DNA from: Candidatus Bathyarchaeota archaeon
GTDB lineage: Archaea; Thermoproteota; Bathyarchaeia; Bathyarchaeales; Bathycorpusculaceae
Assembly: GCA_026014595.1 (NCBI GenBank)
Contig: JAOZHY010000043.1
Location: forward strand, 1-64,000
Length of the DNA stretch: 64,000 nt
Direction of reading: 5' to 3'
Part shown: positions 43,091 through 50,443 of the stretch, piece after piece
Layout: every line of letters starts with the position of its first letter
How positions within the stretch are numbered: the first letter of the stretch is position 1
The notes under the pieces: generated by a model
What the model saw: the letters and a program-made list of their open reading frames with translations, nothing else
Told to the model about the DNA's origin: nothing
Database searches by the model: none
Translations under genes and position numbers: made by a program

Positions 43091-43381
43091 GTGAAAAAAT
43101 TGTTATCAAAAATTCCAATAAATCTTGAAAGCATAAAGAAAGAAGATGTGGACAAAGAAATCCTTAGAGTAGCAATAATCGCCGAGCTGGATGCCGTGAA
43201 TCTTTACGAGCAGATGGCAGCGTTAGCTGAGAACAAGCACATAAAGACGATTCTGCTGGACATCGCTAAGGAAGAAAAAACCCATGTCGGAGAATTCCAA
43301 GCTCTGCTGTTGATAAACGATAAAGAACAAAAAAAAGAGCTGGAAGAAGGCAAAAAAGAAGTCGAAGAACTAACAGGTTAA
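43091..43381 (+). CDS. Small ferritin-like protein
   Basis: 96 residues, two helices with the carboxylate/His pattern ELDAVNLYEQMAAL and AKEEKTHVGEFQALL, then a Lys/Glu-rich helix. The length and single ExxH-containing half-bundle resemble encapsulin-associated ferritins (EncFtn) and short rubrerythrin-like domains, which dimerise to make the di-iron site. No encapsulin shell gene is visible. Position at the end of the MinD/NifX run suggests an iron-buffering role. Confidence 0.8.
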   Translation: MKKLLSKIPINLESIKKEDVDKEILRVAIIAELDAVNLYEQMAALAENKHIKTILLDIAKEEKTHVGEFQALLLINDKEQKKELEEGKKEVEELTG

Positions 43382-43388
43382 GCTCGCT

Positions 43389-43822
43389 TCACGTGAAAAA
43401 TCGTAAATGACTGTTCGGGCAAAAAATCCAGATCTTTTTCCAAGATAACGCGCCGTCTTTAAGTGCTTTCAGCGTTGCCATTCCGCTTGGTGTGAGCTCC
43501 CCGTCTGGCGACACGCACGGCATGCTATCAGCCTTCGGAAGTTTCTTGGTGCAGAGGTACTAGTCTTTGCAGTCGTAGCTTTCTTTGAGCCTTTCATCAG
43601 CTTGCTCAATCGTGGTAGGCGCGGGGACGACAACGGGGTCGCCTGGTTTCCAGTTAGCGGGGGTGGCAACTTTGTACTTGTCTGTTGTTTGCAGGGCATC
43701 TATCAGTCTCAGTATCTCGTTCATGTTTCTGCCTGTGGTCAGCGGGTAATAGAGCATAGCTCGTATCTTGCTTTCTGGGTCGATGATGAAGACGCATCGG
43801 ACTGTTTCCGTTTCTAAACTAC
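43389..43822 (-). pseudogene. Peroxiredoxin remnant with in-frame TAG
   Basis: Reading the minus strand gives the C-terminal half of an archaeal AhpC/TSA peroxiredoxin: [54 protein letters not shown], then a TAG codon at 43560-43562 where relatives have Trp (D-W-Y-x-C), and YLCTKKLPKADSMPCVSPDG beyond it to a TGA at 43389. The N-terminal half with the peroxidatic Cys is missing; a NifX-like gene occupies that space. The locus is truncated and interrupted, hence a pseudogene. Confidence 0.85.
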
Positions 43823-43874
43823 TGTCTGTCGTTGAGAAACGGTTTTGTTTTAGTTAATCACAAAAAAAGAAAGC

Positions 43875-44240
43875 TTACGTATTTTGTTTGGTCAGTTTGG
43901 GTAATGCCTTTTTTATGGATTCAGCGACCGTGGTATTGGGATCTACCAACATGGGGGTTATCTTATGATACTCCAGCAGTTCTAATGCGCCTGGTCCCAA
44001 TTGAGACGCTATTACTAAGTCTACTCTAAGTTCTGCTAAAGTCTTTGCAGCTATTGGTCCAGAGCCATGTTCATAAGCTGCGGCAGGATTGTCGATTATT
44101 CTTACATTTTTGGCTTTGCCATCTTCAACAGTAACCATCGTGAATGTCTTCGCTTTCCCGAAAACATTTGATACAGTATCTTCTAGACCATCGTATCCTT
44201 TTGTAGCTATGGCAATTTTGATTTTGTCCAATTGGGTCAC
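43875..44240 (-). CDS. NifX-like protein (third copy in cluster)
   Basis: 121 residues of the dinitrogenase cofactor-binding-like family: KIKIAIATKGYDGLEDTVSN, FGKAKTFTMVTVEDG, GSGPIAAKTLAEL and VIASQLGPGALELL. It lacks the His tail of the second copy. GAGGGAGTG before the start serves as ribosome site. It shares its strand with the DUF5320 gene upstream, with 49 bp between them, so both belong to a small operon divergent from the DUF134 regulator. Confidence 0.88.
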   Translation of the reverse strand: MTQLDKIKIAIATKGYDGLEDTVSNVFGKAKTFTMVTVEDGKAKNVRIIDNPAAAYEHGSGPIAAKTLAELRVDLVIASQLGPGALELLEYHKITPMLVDPNTTVAESIKKALPKLTKQNT

Positions 44241-44289
44241 TCCCTCAATTCTTTTCGAAAGCTGAGTCTAAGAAAAAAGGATAAATGAC

Positions 44290-44559
44290 TCATTTACTGA
44301 GTTCATCCAGTCGTTCTTGGATTTTCTTTAGGGTCTCCTGCATGGCTTTCAGCTGTTCTTCTATCAGATTTTTCTGTTCGACAAGCAAAGCTTTCTCGTC
44401 TTCGACCTTTATTGTCGGAAACACTGCCTGGTAGGGTCCGTATAGATACCAGCATGCACCTCTTCCGTAGAGCCAGCCGGGTCGTTGCCATGGCGGTAGA
44501 TTGCTGAATGGTCCTCTTCCTGGCCATGGGCCTGTCCATCCTCTTCCTCTCCATCCCAT
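44290..44559 (-). CDS. DUF5320-like Gly/Trp/Arg-rich protein with coiled coil
   Basis: 89 residues. The N-terminal half (GWRGRGWTGPWPGRGPFSNL) is rich in Gly, Trp, Arg and Pro; the C-terminal half (LVEQKNLIEEQLKAMQETLK) is a coiled coil. This matches DUF5320-type proteins that habitually accompany NifX-like and DUF134 genes. A GAGGTGA site lies about nine bases upstream of the ATG. Function unknown; a partner or carrier for the NifX-like proteins is a guess from context. Confidence 0.8.
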   Translation of the reverse strand: MGWRGRGWTGPWPGRGPFSNLPPWQRPGWLYGRGACWYLYGPYQAVFPTIKVEDEKALLVEQKNLIEEQLKAMQETLKKIQERLDELSK

Positions 44560-44598
44560 TTTTTATGCGTCACCTCTTATTTGTTTTTTGTGTTTATG

Positions 44599-44640
44599 CA
44601 CATAATTAATTATGTGATAATGCACAGAAATATATAAAAG
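44599..44640. promoter_or_regulatory. Palindrome and TATA element before the DUF134 gene
   Basis: CACATAATT/AATTATGTG (44599-44616) is a perfect 18-bp palindrome. ATGCACA occurs on both sides (44596 and 44619), and AAATATATAAAAG (44628-44640) is a strong TATA element about 30 bp before the DUF134 ATG. The site sits between the divergent DUF5320 and DUF134 genes and may be bound by the DUF134 protein. Confidence 0.6.
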
Positions 44641-44669
44641 TTACGCAGCACATACAAACCTCGATAACA

Positions 44670-45008
44670 ATGGGCTGGCGACACCGATGCAGACGCGGCA
44701 GAAGAGGCCGCTTCCCAAAACCAATAACAATAGAGAAAACGCCAGTAACCAACACGTTTTCTCCTTCGCCACAAGCAAACCCGAGGCCAATACTTATTGA
44801 ACCCGCGGAAATAGAAGCCCTCAGACTCGTCGATTTAGAGGGGCTCTCCCAAGAGGAAGCTGGAGAAAGAATGGGCGTATCACGGGGAACCATATGGCGG
44901 CTAGTGCAAAGCGCCAGAAAGAAAACGGCTCAAGCCTTAACCGAAGGAAGACCCCTGCAGATTGCCACAGAACAACCATCCGAAGAAAGCCAAAATAGTT
45001 CAGGCTAA
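44670..45008 (+). CDS. DUF134 family DNA-binding regulator
   Basis: 112 residues. A basic N-terminus (WRHRCRRGRRGRFPKP) leads to ILIEPAEIEALRLVDLEGLS and the helix-turn-helix QEEAGERMGVSRGTIWRLVQ, the UPF0251/DUF134 signature. Family members are found beside NifX-like and DUF5320 genes in many anaerobes. It likely controls the divergent DUF5320-NifX operon and perhaps the rest of the cluster through the palindrome just upstream. Confidence 0.9.
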   Translation: MGWRHRCRRGRRGRFPKPITIEKTPVTNTFSPSPQANPRPILIEPAEIEALRLVDLEGLSQEEAGERMGVSRGTIWRLVQSARKKTAQALTEGRPLQIATEQPSEESQNSSG

Positions 45009-45075
45009 ACTGCCCAGCGTTCGCGTGCACGCACCTTGACAATTCTTAAATAGCTTAGTAACAAAACGCTAACTG

Positions 45076-45498
45076 ATGACTAAAATGCCGAAAATTAAAG
45101 CAAAAGCAAAATTAGTCGAGAACGTACGTTCAATAGTTGACAATCAGAGAACACACAGTGTAGTATGCGACCTGCCTACCGCTCAGGACGGCGGCGACAG
45201 CGGACCCACAGCTTTGGAACTGGCATTGATGGCATTGGCTGACTGTGGCGTCACTATATTCGCAGACGTATGCAGAAAAAGCAACATTGAACTGAACAAA
45301 GTTGAGGTAACCGTGGAAGCTGAAAAAACGCCAACTTCACCCGTGGTAAATGGCGTAACGATGAAAGTCAATGTTTCCGCCAAGGCAAGAAAAGAACTGT
45401 TGGACGCCGCTTGGAGAAGAACAGAGGCAAACTGCCCCGTTGTATCAATCTTCACTGAAGCAATCCCCGTGAAGGTGGAATTCGAAGTAGAGGAATAA
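45076..45498 (+). CDS. OsmC/Ohr-family thiol peroxidase-like protein
   Basis: 140 residues. DSGPTALELALMALADCGVT carries the first conserved Cys and a later TEANCPVVSIF the second, the OsmC family pair that reduces organic hydroperoxides. A TATA-like TTCTTAAATAG lies about 30 bp before the ATG. It is followed 37 bp later by a flavodoxin gene on the same strand, consistent with an oxidative-stress or redox unit beside the Fe-S cluster. Confidence 0.88.
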   Translation: MTKMPKIKAKAKLVENVRSIVDNQRTHSVVCDLPTAQDGGDSGPTALELALMALADCGVTIFADVCRKSNIELNKVEVTVEAEKTPTSPVVNGVTMKVNVSAKARKELLDAAWRRTEANCPVVSIFTEAIPVKVEFEVEE

Positions 45499-45535
45499 CG
45501 AAAACATCATTTGTTAATGCGCGAAGAAACTGCCG

Positions 45536-46090
45536 ATGAAAAACGCGTTAATAATTTACTGGTCGAAGACAGGCAACACCGAAAAAGTAGCAAACGCCAT
45601 CAAACAAGGCTTAGAAAACGAGGCAATCCAAGTCACCATCAAAAGGGTTGAGGAAGCAGAAAGCGTAGACTACTTCGATTACGACTTGGTGTGCGTTGGA
45701 GCACCTTCCTATTCGTGGCACCCGCCCGAACCCATGGCAAACTTCCTAAAAAACAAGTTCGCGGCTTACCGCAGAGAAGGCAAAATCAAACCCTGCGCCC
45801 CAAAAGTTCCTGGCAAGAACGCGCTGATTTTCGTCACTTACTCTGGGCCTCACACGGGTATTGATGAGGCGACGCCGGCGGGTAAGTACATGCGCCAGTT
45901 CTTTGAACACTTGGGCTTTACGGTTTTAGGCGAATGGTATGTGCTGAGCGAGTTTCACGGTTCACTGGAGAACAGCACGCAGGGCAGGATGGGCGACATC
46001 AGGGGAAAGCCCACCGAAGAGGATTTGCTGAAAATCAGGAAAGACGCTGAGCAACTGGCGCGCGCACTGAAAACTGAAGCCAAAGCTTAA
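45536..46090 (+). CDS. Flavodoxin-like protein
   Basis: 184 residues. The FMN phosphate loop SKTGNTEKVA is at residues 10-19; APSYSWHPPEPM and FVTYSGPHTGIDEATPAGKY form the other flavin loops. It is slightly longer than classical flavodoxins, closer to archaeal FMN-binding multimeric-flavodoxin-like forms. Likely an electron carrier; a gene pair with OsmC is suggested by the short gap. Confidence 0.85.
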   Translation: MKNALIIYWSKTGNTEKVANAIKQGLENEAIQVTIKRVEEAESVDYFDYDLVCVGAPSYSWHPPEPMANFLKNKFAAYRREGKIKPCAPKVPGKNALIFVTYSGPHTGIDEATPAGKYMRQFFEHLGFTVLGEWYVLSEFHGSLENSTQGRMGDIRGKPTEEDLLKIRKDAEQLARALKTEAKA

Positions 46091-46133
46091 ACCAGCGTTC
46101 TCAGCAAGTTCCATCCTGCAGAGAGGTAAAGCC

Positions 46134-46736
46134 GTGAAAACCGAAACAGATTACGAAGCACCATCATGGAACCAAATACACTTAGCACTGCTTCGAATCG
46201 CTGGGAAAATCCGCCAGAGCGGCTTCAAACCCGACGTTATTGTGGGCATAGCGAAAGGCGGTTGGGTTTCCGCGCGGGTTTTATCTGACCTTCTCGAGGT
46301 GCCGCGCCTCGCCACAGTCAACATCGAATTTTACACGGGGATAGCCCAAACCAAAGGCGAGCCTGTTTTGAAGCAAGGCGTTTCCGAGAACGTAGCGGGC
46401 AAAAAGGTCCTCATAGTCGATGACATCGCCGACAAAGGCAAAAGTTTGGCGCTCGCAAAAGTTCACGTCAGCCAGCAGGGCGCCACGGAAGTCAGAACCG
46501 CCACCGTGTACCGCAAGCCCTGGAGCGAAACCAAGCCCGATTACTACGCGAAGGAGACAGAGTGCTGGGTGGTTTTTCCATGGGAAACGCGGGAAACCAT
46601 CCGGAAAATCGCTGAAAAACACCAAGCCAAAGACGTGATTGAAGGGGAGGTCGCGAAACTTGTAAAAGCCGGCGTGCCCAAACGCTTGGCTGAAAGCTTT
46701 CTGAAAGAAGTGGTCGAGGAAAGAGGAGATTGCTGA
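46134..46736 (+). CDS. Phosphoribosyltransferase, COG2236 family
   Basis: 200 residues with type I PRTase architecture: VIVGIAKGGWVSARVLSDLL, the PRPP loop VLIVDDIADKGKSLALAK at about residues 98-115, and a C-terminal helical extension. COG2236 members are archaeal xanthine/guanine-type or uncharacterised PRTases. It starts with GTG behind AGAGAGGT and overlaps the Cgi121 gene by 7 bp. Confidence 0.88.
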   Translation: MKTETDYEAPSWNQIHLALLRIAGKIRQSGFKPDVIVGIAKGGWVSARVLSDLLEVPRLATVNIEFYTGIAQTKGEPVLKQGVSENVAGKKVLIVDDIADKGKSLALAKVHVSQQGATEVRTATVYRKPWSETKPDYYAKETECWVVFPWETRETIRKIAEKHQAKDVIEGEVAKLVKAGVPKRLAESFLKEVVEERGDC

Positions 46737-47296
46737 AACAAGTAGCTGAACACGGCATGTACGTGGGAATCACCGGATTCAGAAACGTGCAAATCGCGGA
46801 TTCCACGGATTTCTTGGAGGCGACGCGCAGCGAGAAGCCATGGCACGCGTGGGTTCAATTCTTCAACGCTGACTTGGTGGCGACGTGGGAGCACTTGTAC
46901 TTTGCTGCACTAAATGCCTTGACGGCTTTTAGGAGCAAGCGCAACATCTCAAAAAGCTTGGCGATGGAAACCATGCTTTACGCTTCGGCTCAGCGCCAGA
47001 TTAAAAAGGCGTTGGCGCAGATGGGAGTCAAATGCGGCGTCTCGAACGTTGCAGTGGTGGTTCTCGGCGAAAGTCCCGAGTTGGTTGACGCGACTCTCGC
47101 GGCGGTTTCAAAGCGAGTCGGCGTCGTGGCGGACGAGTCGGTTCTCGGATTGTCGAGTGAAAAATTGCAAGGCATCCGCAGAGCCTTCGGAATCACCGAA
47201 ACGGAGCTGAACGCAGTCATGACGAAGGATGATGTGAAGCAAGCCGTGGTTAACCTTGTCATCGAAAGGATGGCTTTGCTGCAGACCCAGCCATAG
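46730..47296 (+). CDS. cgi121: KEOPS complex subunit Cgi121
   Basis: 188 residues. VGITGFRNVQIADSTDFLEA, VQFFNADLVATWEHLYFAAL and RNISKSLAMETMLYASAQRQ, then KKALAQMGVK are the Cgi121 pattern. The protein delivers tRNA to Bud32 and Kae1 for t6A synthesis at ANN-decoding tRNAs. Other KEOPS genes (kae1, bud32, pcc1) are not in this window. It begins with TTG and overlaps the PRTase gene by 7 bp. Confidence 0.9.
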   Translation: MLKQVAEHGMYVGITGFRNVQIADSTDFLEATRSEKPWHAWVQFFNADLVATWEHLYFAALNALTAFRSKRNISKSLAMETMLYASAQRQIKKALAQMGVKCGVSNVAVVVLGESPELVDATLAAVSKRVGVVADESVLGLSSEKLQGIRRAFGITETELNAVMTKDDVKQAVVNLVIERMALLQTQP

Positions 47297-47299
47297 CGT

Positions 47300-47827
47300 T
47301 TAGAGCAGTTTTTCTTTGACCACAGCTAAAACGTCGTTGGGTTTTATGAGCGACATGCCCGTGAGCCCGCCGAGAACTTCGATTAGCAGGATTTTATCAG
47401 GGTTTTCCAAGTCAGCTTTCCTCGCGATGCTTGCTGCAGCTGCCTCTATGAAGTCTCGGCTGTGCAGGCTGGTGAAGCGTTTTTCCACCGTGACCCTGAA
47501 GGACTCGTTCTCAGCTATGCCTGCTGCAAGCTCCAGCGCCACCCGTTTCACCTCTTCCAAGTCGGTGTGTACAACCCTCTCAATTGGGAGTATCCTCAGC
47601 GCGTAGCGGAACTCGTACGGGCGCTCCTGCAGGATGGCGCGGAATTTTTCTATAACTTCAAAGGGGTTTAGGCTGGTTTTCGCCGCCACCAAACCGCGGA
47701 TGCCTGTCTTGTCCGCAACTGGCGAAGGGTCGCCTAACAAATCGTGGAGCAGGTAGCTCAGTTCATAGCACATCTGCCTCTCGTTGCCGCGTGAGGTTGT
47801 AGCTAAGAGGTTAAAATCTTTAAGCAA
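47300..47827 (-). CDS. THUMP-domain RNA-binding protein, Tan1-like
   Basis: About 175 residues. It begins KDFNLLATTSRGNERQMCYE and ends ILLIEVLGGLTGMSLI, the archaeal COG1818 pattern of THUMP proteins related to yeast Tan1, an adaptor for N4-acetylcytidine in tRNA. The frame extends to 47917 but the family-like start is TTG at 47827. It converges on cgi121, 3 bp between stops. Three tRNA-modification-related genes are thus adjacent here. Confidence 0.85.
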   Translation of the reverse strand: MLKDFNLLATTSRGNERQMCYELSYLLHDLLGDPSPVADKTGIRGLVAAKTSLNPFEVIEKFRAILQERPYEFRYALRILPIERVVHTDLEEVKRVALELAAGIAENESFRVTVEKRFTSLHSRDFIEAAAASIARKADLENPDKILLIEVLGGLTGMSLIKPNDVLAVVKEKLL

Positions 47828-47992
47828 TGTCCAGCGCACCTTCAGGTTAGCCGTAGCGGGGGTCAGTGTAGGTTTATGGCTTTTCTCACAGCTTGACGCT
47901 CGAAGCCGTCGCCTCACATCATCCCAAGAGAAGAATCGGCAACCACGGATTTATCCATTTTGATGCGCTCAAAGCGTTAGGCAGCAACGCAA

Positions 47993-48078
47993 GCATATTT
48001 GGAGCCTATTAGTGGTTCGTTGCAGAAACTATAGAGGGGGTAGGTCCGTATTGACGCAGAAACCCGTCAAACCATGTT
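47993..48078 (-). repeat. Dispersed intergenic repeat, copy B
   Basis: The minus strand of 47993-48047 matches the core at 54664-54719 at about 50 of 56 positions with one deletion. Similarity continues beyond the core (ATGGTTTGACGG, reverse of 48057-48074) and is shared with copy C but is weaker in copy A. It lies in the gap between the THUMP gene and sufB, which otherwise contains nothing I recognise. Confidence 0.75.
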
Positions 48079-48135
48079 GAAAAACAAGAAAAGGAAGGGA
48101 CTGGCAACAGAGCTGACGGGGAATAGAAAGGAGGG

Positions 48136-49263
48136 CTAACTGGCTTCCGTCGAAGCCTCAACAACTCGTTTAATTTCAGCGTTCAAGGAGTCAGGCAAGC
48201 CCAGAATGCTCACATCCATGAAACCTCGAATAATCAGGGAAACCGCCTCATCCCGCGACAGTTTCCTCGTCATCAAATACGCGATCTCCTTCTCCGAGAT
48301 TTTGCCCACAGCCGCCTCATGCGTAATCTCCACGCCCTTCCGCCGCGCAATCAGCTCTGGTATAGATTGCAAAATCGCGTCACCTTCATCAACGAGCAAA
48401 CCACGGCACTCCAAGTGCCCTTTGCAATCAGGACTACTTCCCTCTATCAAGCCGCGAATAATCATTTTAGAACCTTCACGTGCGATAGCGCGGCTAACCA
48501 TCTCCGCCCTGCTGCCTTTCCCAGTCAGAACTGCCTTCGACCCAATATCCATAGAAGATTTCTTGTTGCCATACAGGATGCTGTTGAAACTTGCCGTTGA
48601 ATTCACGCCTTTGCAGAAAGCCACTGGATACATCTGCACATCTTTCACGGGACGCATGCAAACGTAATTTGAAACAAACGCAGCCTTATCATCCACCTCA
48701 GCCGCGCTTCTCGGACGCACAAGCGTATTTTCGCTCCACTGATGAATCATCGTAAAGTTTAGCGAGGCGCCTTTTCTAACGTAGATCTCTGAAACGCCCA
48801 GGTGCGAAGCCTTTGGGACACTTGAATGCTGAACACAGCTTGTGATTATGTGTGCCTTAGAGCCTTCTTCCGCGATGATGATATTGTGAACACGCTGCTC
48901 CAAGTTATTCTGCGTAATCAAAAGGCACGACTGCAAAGGAAAAGTTATTTCAACGCCTGGCATGATTCGCATGAAGTAGCCGCCGCTCCAGTCTTCCGCC
49001 ACCTTCCGTGTGAACTCGTCTTTGTCTTTGTCTACGAGTTTCCACATGTAGTCGCCCAGCCAAGTATACTTCTGCAGAGCAGCTTTTGTGTCCATGAGCT
49101 TGATTTTCCCCTCGAAAAGCTCATTAACCTTCGAATAAATCGTGGATTGGTTTACGTGGTAGAAGGTGCCAGACCTGTTTTTCTCTTCTGCTTCCATGCC
49201 GGCCTTGTACGTTTCTTCTAGAATTTTGTGCGGAACCTTCATGAGATCATTTTCTTTGCTCAA
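48136..49263 (-). CDS. sufB: Fe-S assembly scaffold protein SufB/SufD
   Basis: 375 residues of the SufBD beta-helix family. The central part (SCLLITQNNLEQRVHNIIIA) and C-terminal motif ARREGVEITHEAAVG-like ARRKGVEITHEAAVGKI with IAYLMTRKLSRDEAVSLIIRGF are typical; GHLECRGLLVDEGD includes a conserved Cys. With the downstream-partner ATPase encoded immediately upstream (sufC, 1 bp gap) this is a two-gene SufCB system without SufD, SufS or SufU, the minimal arrangement common in anaerobic archaea. Confidence 0.92.
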   Translation of the reverse strand: MSKENDLMKVPHKILEETYKAGMEAEEKNRSGTFYHVNQSTIYSKVNELFEGKIKLMDTKAALQKYTWLGDYMWKLVDKDKDEFTRKVAEDWSGGYFMRIMPGVEITFPLQSCLLITQNNLEQRVHNIIIAEEGSKAHIITSCVQHSSVPKASHLGVSEIYVRKGASLNFTMIHQWSENTLVRPRSAAEVDDKAAFVSNYVCMRPVKDVQMYPVAFCKGVNSTASFNSILYGNKKSSMDIGSKAVLTGKGSRAEMVSRAIAREGSKMIIRGLIEGSSPDCKGHLECRGLLVDEGDAILQSIPELIARRKGVEITHEAAVGKISEKEIAYLMTRKLSRDEAVSLIIRGFMDVSILGLPDSLNAEIKRVVEASTEAS

Positions 49264-49264
49264 A

Positions 49265-50017
49265 CTACTTCCATCCTTCCGTTGTTCTTACCCTACAAGC
49301 CACGCATTCTTCGTAGCCCAGCTTCTTGATGTCCTCATAAATGCGGGTAGGATTCGTGAAACAGTGAAACTGCCCCTCCAGCAGTATGCAGCCGTACTTG
49401 GCTTTGATATAATCAAGTATGTCGCCCTTATGCGTGATTATCAACGCTGAACTGCCGCTGGCTTCCAAGTAACGCTGAAGTTCAGTGGCGATAAGCTTCA
49501 GGCTTTCAATGTCCACACCTGAATCAGGCTCGTCCAACAAAAGAAGCTTCGGTTTGAGAAAAATCAGCTGCAGAATTTCCGAGCGCTTCCGTTCTCCGCC
49601 GGAGAAGCCAACGTTAATGTCCCTGTTTAAGAACTCCGTAAGCCTGAAAGCGTCTATAAGCGCTTGCTCTTCCTTGCTGAAGTCATCTGCGGGATTCTTG
49701 CCCAAACACAGCTTCAGCAAGTCACCAAGCTTCACGCCCGTAATCTCGGGCGGATTTTGAAAACTCACAACCATACCGAGCCGCGCCCGTTCCTCAACGC
49801 TTTTATCAGTGATGTCGGTGCCCATGAAAATTATTTTACCCGAAACCACCTCGTACGAGGGAAGACCCATCAACGTGCTTATGAGCGTCGTCTTTCCAGA
49901 ACCGTTAGGTCCGAAGAGAATATGGCTTTCACGGCTCTTCAAGCTGAAAGCGACGTCTTTGAGGATAAGCTTGTTTTCAACTTTAACTGATAAGCCCTTG
50001 ACCTCAAGTATATTCAT
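49265..50017 (-). CDS. sufC: Fe-S assembly ATPase SufC
   Basis: 250 residues of the ABC ATPase fold: Walker A GPNGSGKTTLISTLMG, Q-loop FQNPPEITGV, signature GFSGGERKRSEILQL and Walker B LLLLDEPDSGVD, all in SufC form. It drives cluster assembly on SufB. It is the first gene of the sufCB operon on the minus strand, with a TATA-like AAGGTTTATT about 35-45 bp before the start. A C-terminal Cys pair (ECVACR) is unusual. Confidence 0.93.
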   Translation of the reverse strand: MNILEVKGLSVKVENKLILKDVAFSLKSRESHILFGPNGSGKTTLISTLMGLPSYEVVSGKIIFMGTDITDKSVEERARLGMVVSFQNPPEITGVKLGDLLKLCLGKNPADDFSKEEQALIDAFRLTEFLNRDINVGFSGGERKRSEILQLIFLKPKLLLLDEPDSGVDIESLKLIATELQRYLEASGSSALIITHKGDILDYIKAKYGCILLEGQFHCFTNPTRIYEDIKKLGYEECVACRVRTTEGWK

Positions 50018-50200
50018 AACAATCAGGTAAGATTATTTTCAAGGCGAAATAAACCTTTTGAACGTGAAATGTAGCCTTTTCCGACTATGTTTCAATTATT
50101 CTCTCAATAATTTTAGAATTCCCCCGACCATCGCAGTCTGCATGAGATACATTTCGTCATCGTTTAATAGCAGTCTCGCGTAATAATTCGCTGATTCCAG

Positions 50201-50443
50201 ATGAACCTTGAAAACTATTCCAAAGAAAAGTTGTGGGCGCTTCTTGTTGAAGCCGTCCATTCCATTGTGATGTATCCAACGCATAAGGCATACACGCGGG
50301 ATAACATTCTCCCTGCAAATGCCGACGTGACACCAGAAGAACTGGCTGTGAGGCTGAACATGTCGCTCGGCGAAGCGCTCGTCATTCTGGACGAATTGGC
50401 AGAAGAACGGAAAACCCCCGCCCTAAACCACTTGAACCCCTGA
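50201..50443 (+). CDS. Small protein with possible HTH (80 aa)
   Basis: NLENYSKEKLWALLVEAVHS and a second helical part, TPEELAVRLNMSLGEALVIL then DELAEER, give a winged-helix-like pattern, but no family is recognised. ATG start; its stop overlaps the tupC stop region by 21 bp on the opposite strand. Composition is protein-like. A regulator is one possibility. Confidence 0.5.
   Translation: MNLENYSKEKLWALLVEAVHSIVMYPTHKAYTRDNILPANADVTPEELAVRLNMSLGEALVILDELAEERKTPALNHLNP

Noticed and set aside
43560-43562. TAG in the peroxiredoxin remnant as a pyrrolysine codon
   Set aside because: The site is Trp in relatives, the N-terminal half of the gene is missing, and no pyl genes are visible. A nonsense mutation in a decaying gene is simpler.
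40041-44240. NifX-like genes as evidence of nitrogen fixation
   Set aside because: No nifH, nifD, nifK or nifB is present; NifX/NifB-C domain proteins are widespread in non-fixing anaerobes.
50096-50284. Minus-strand 62-codon frame overlapping the 80-residue plus-strand gene
   Set aside because: No ribosome site and less protein-like composition; treated as a shadow of the opposite-strand gene.
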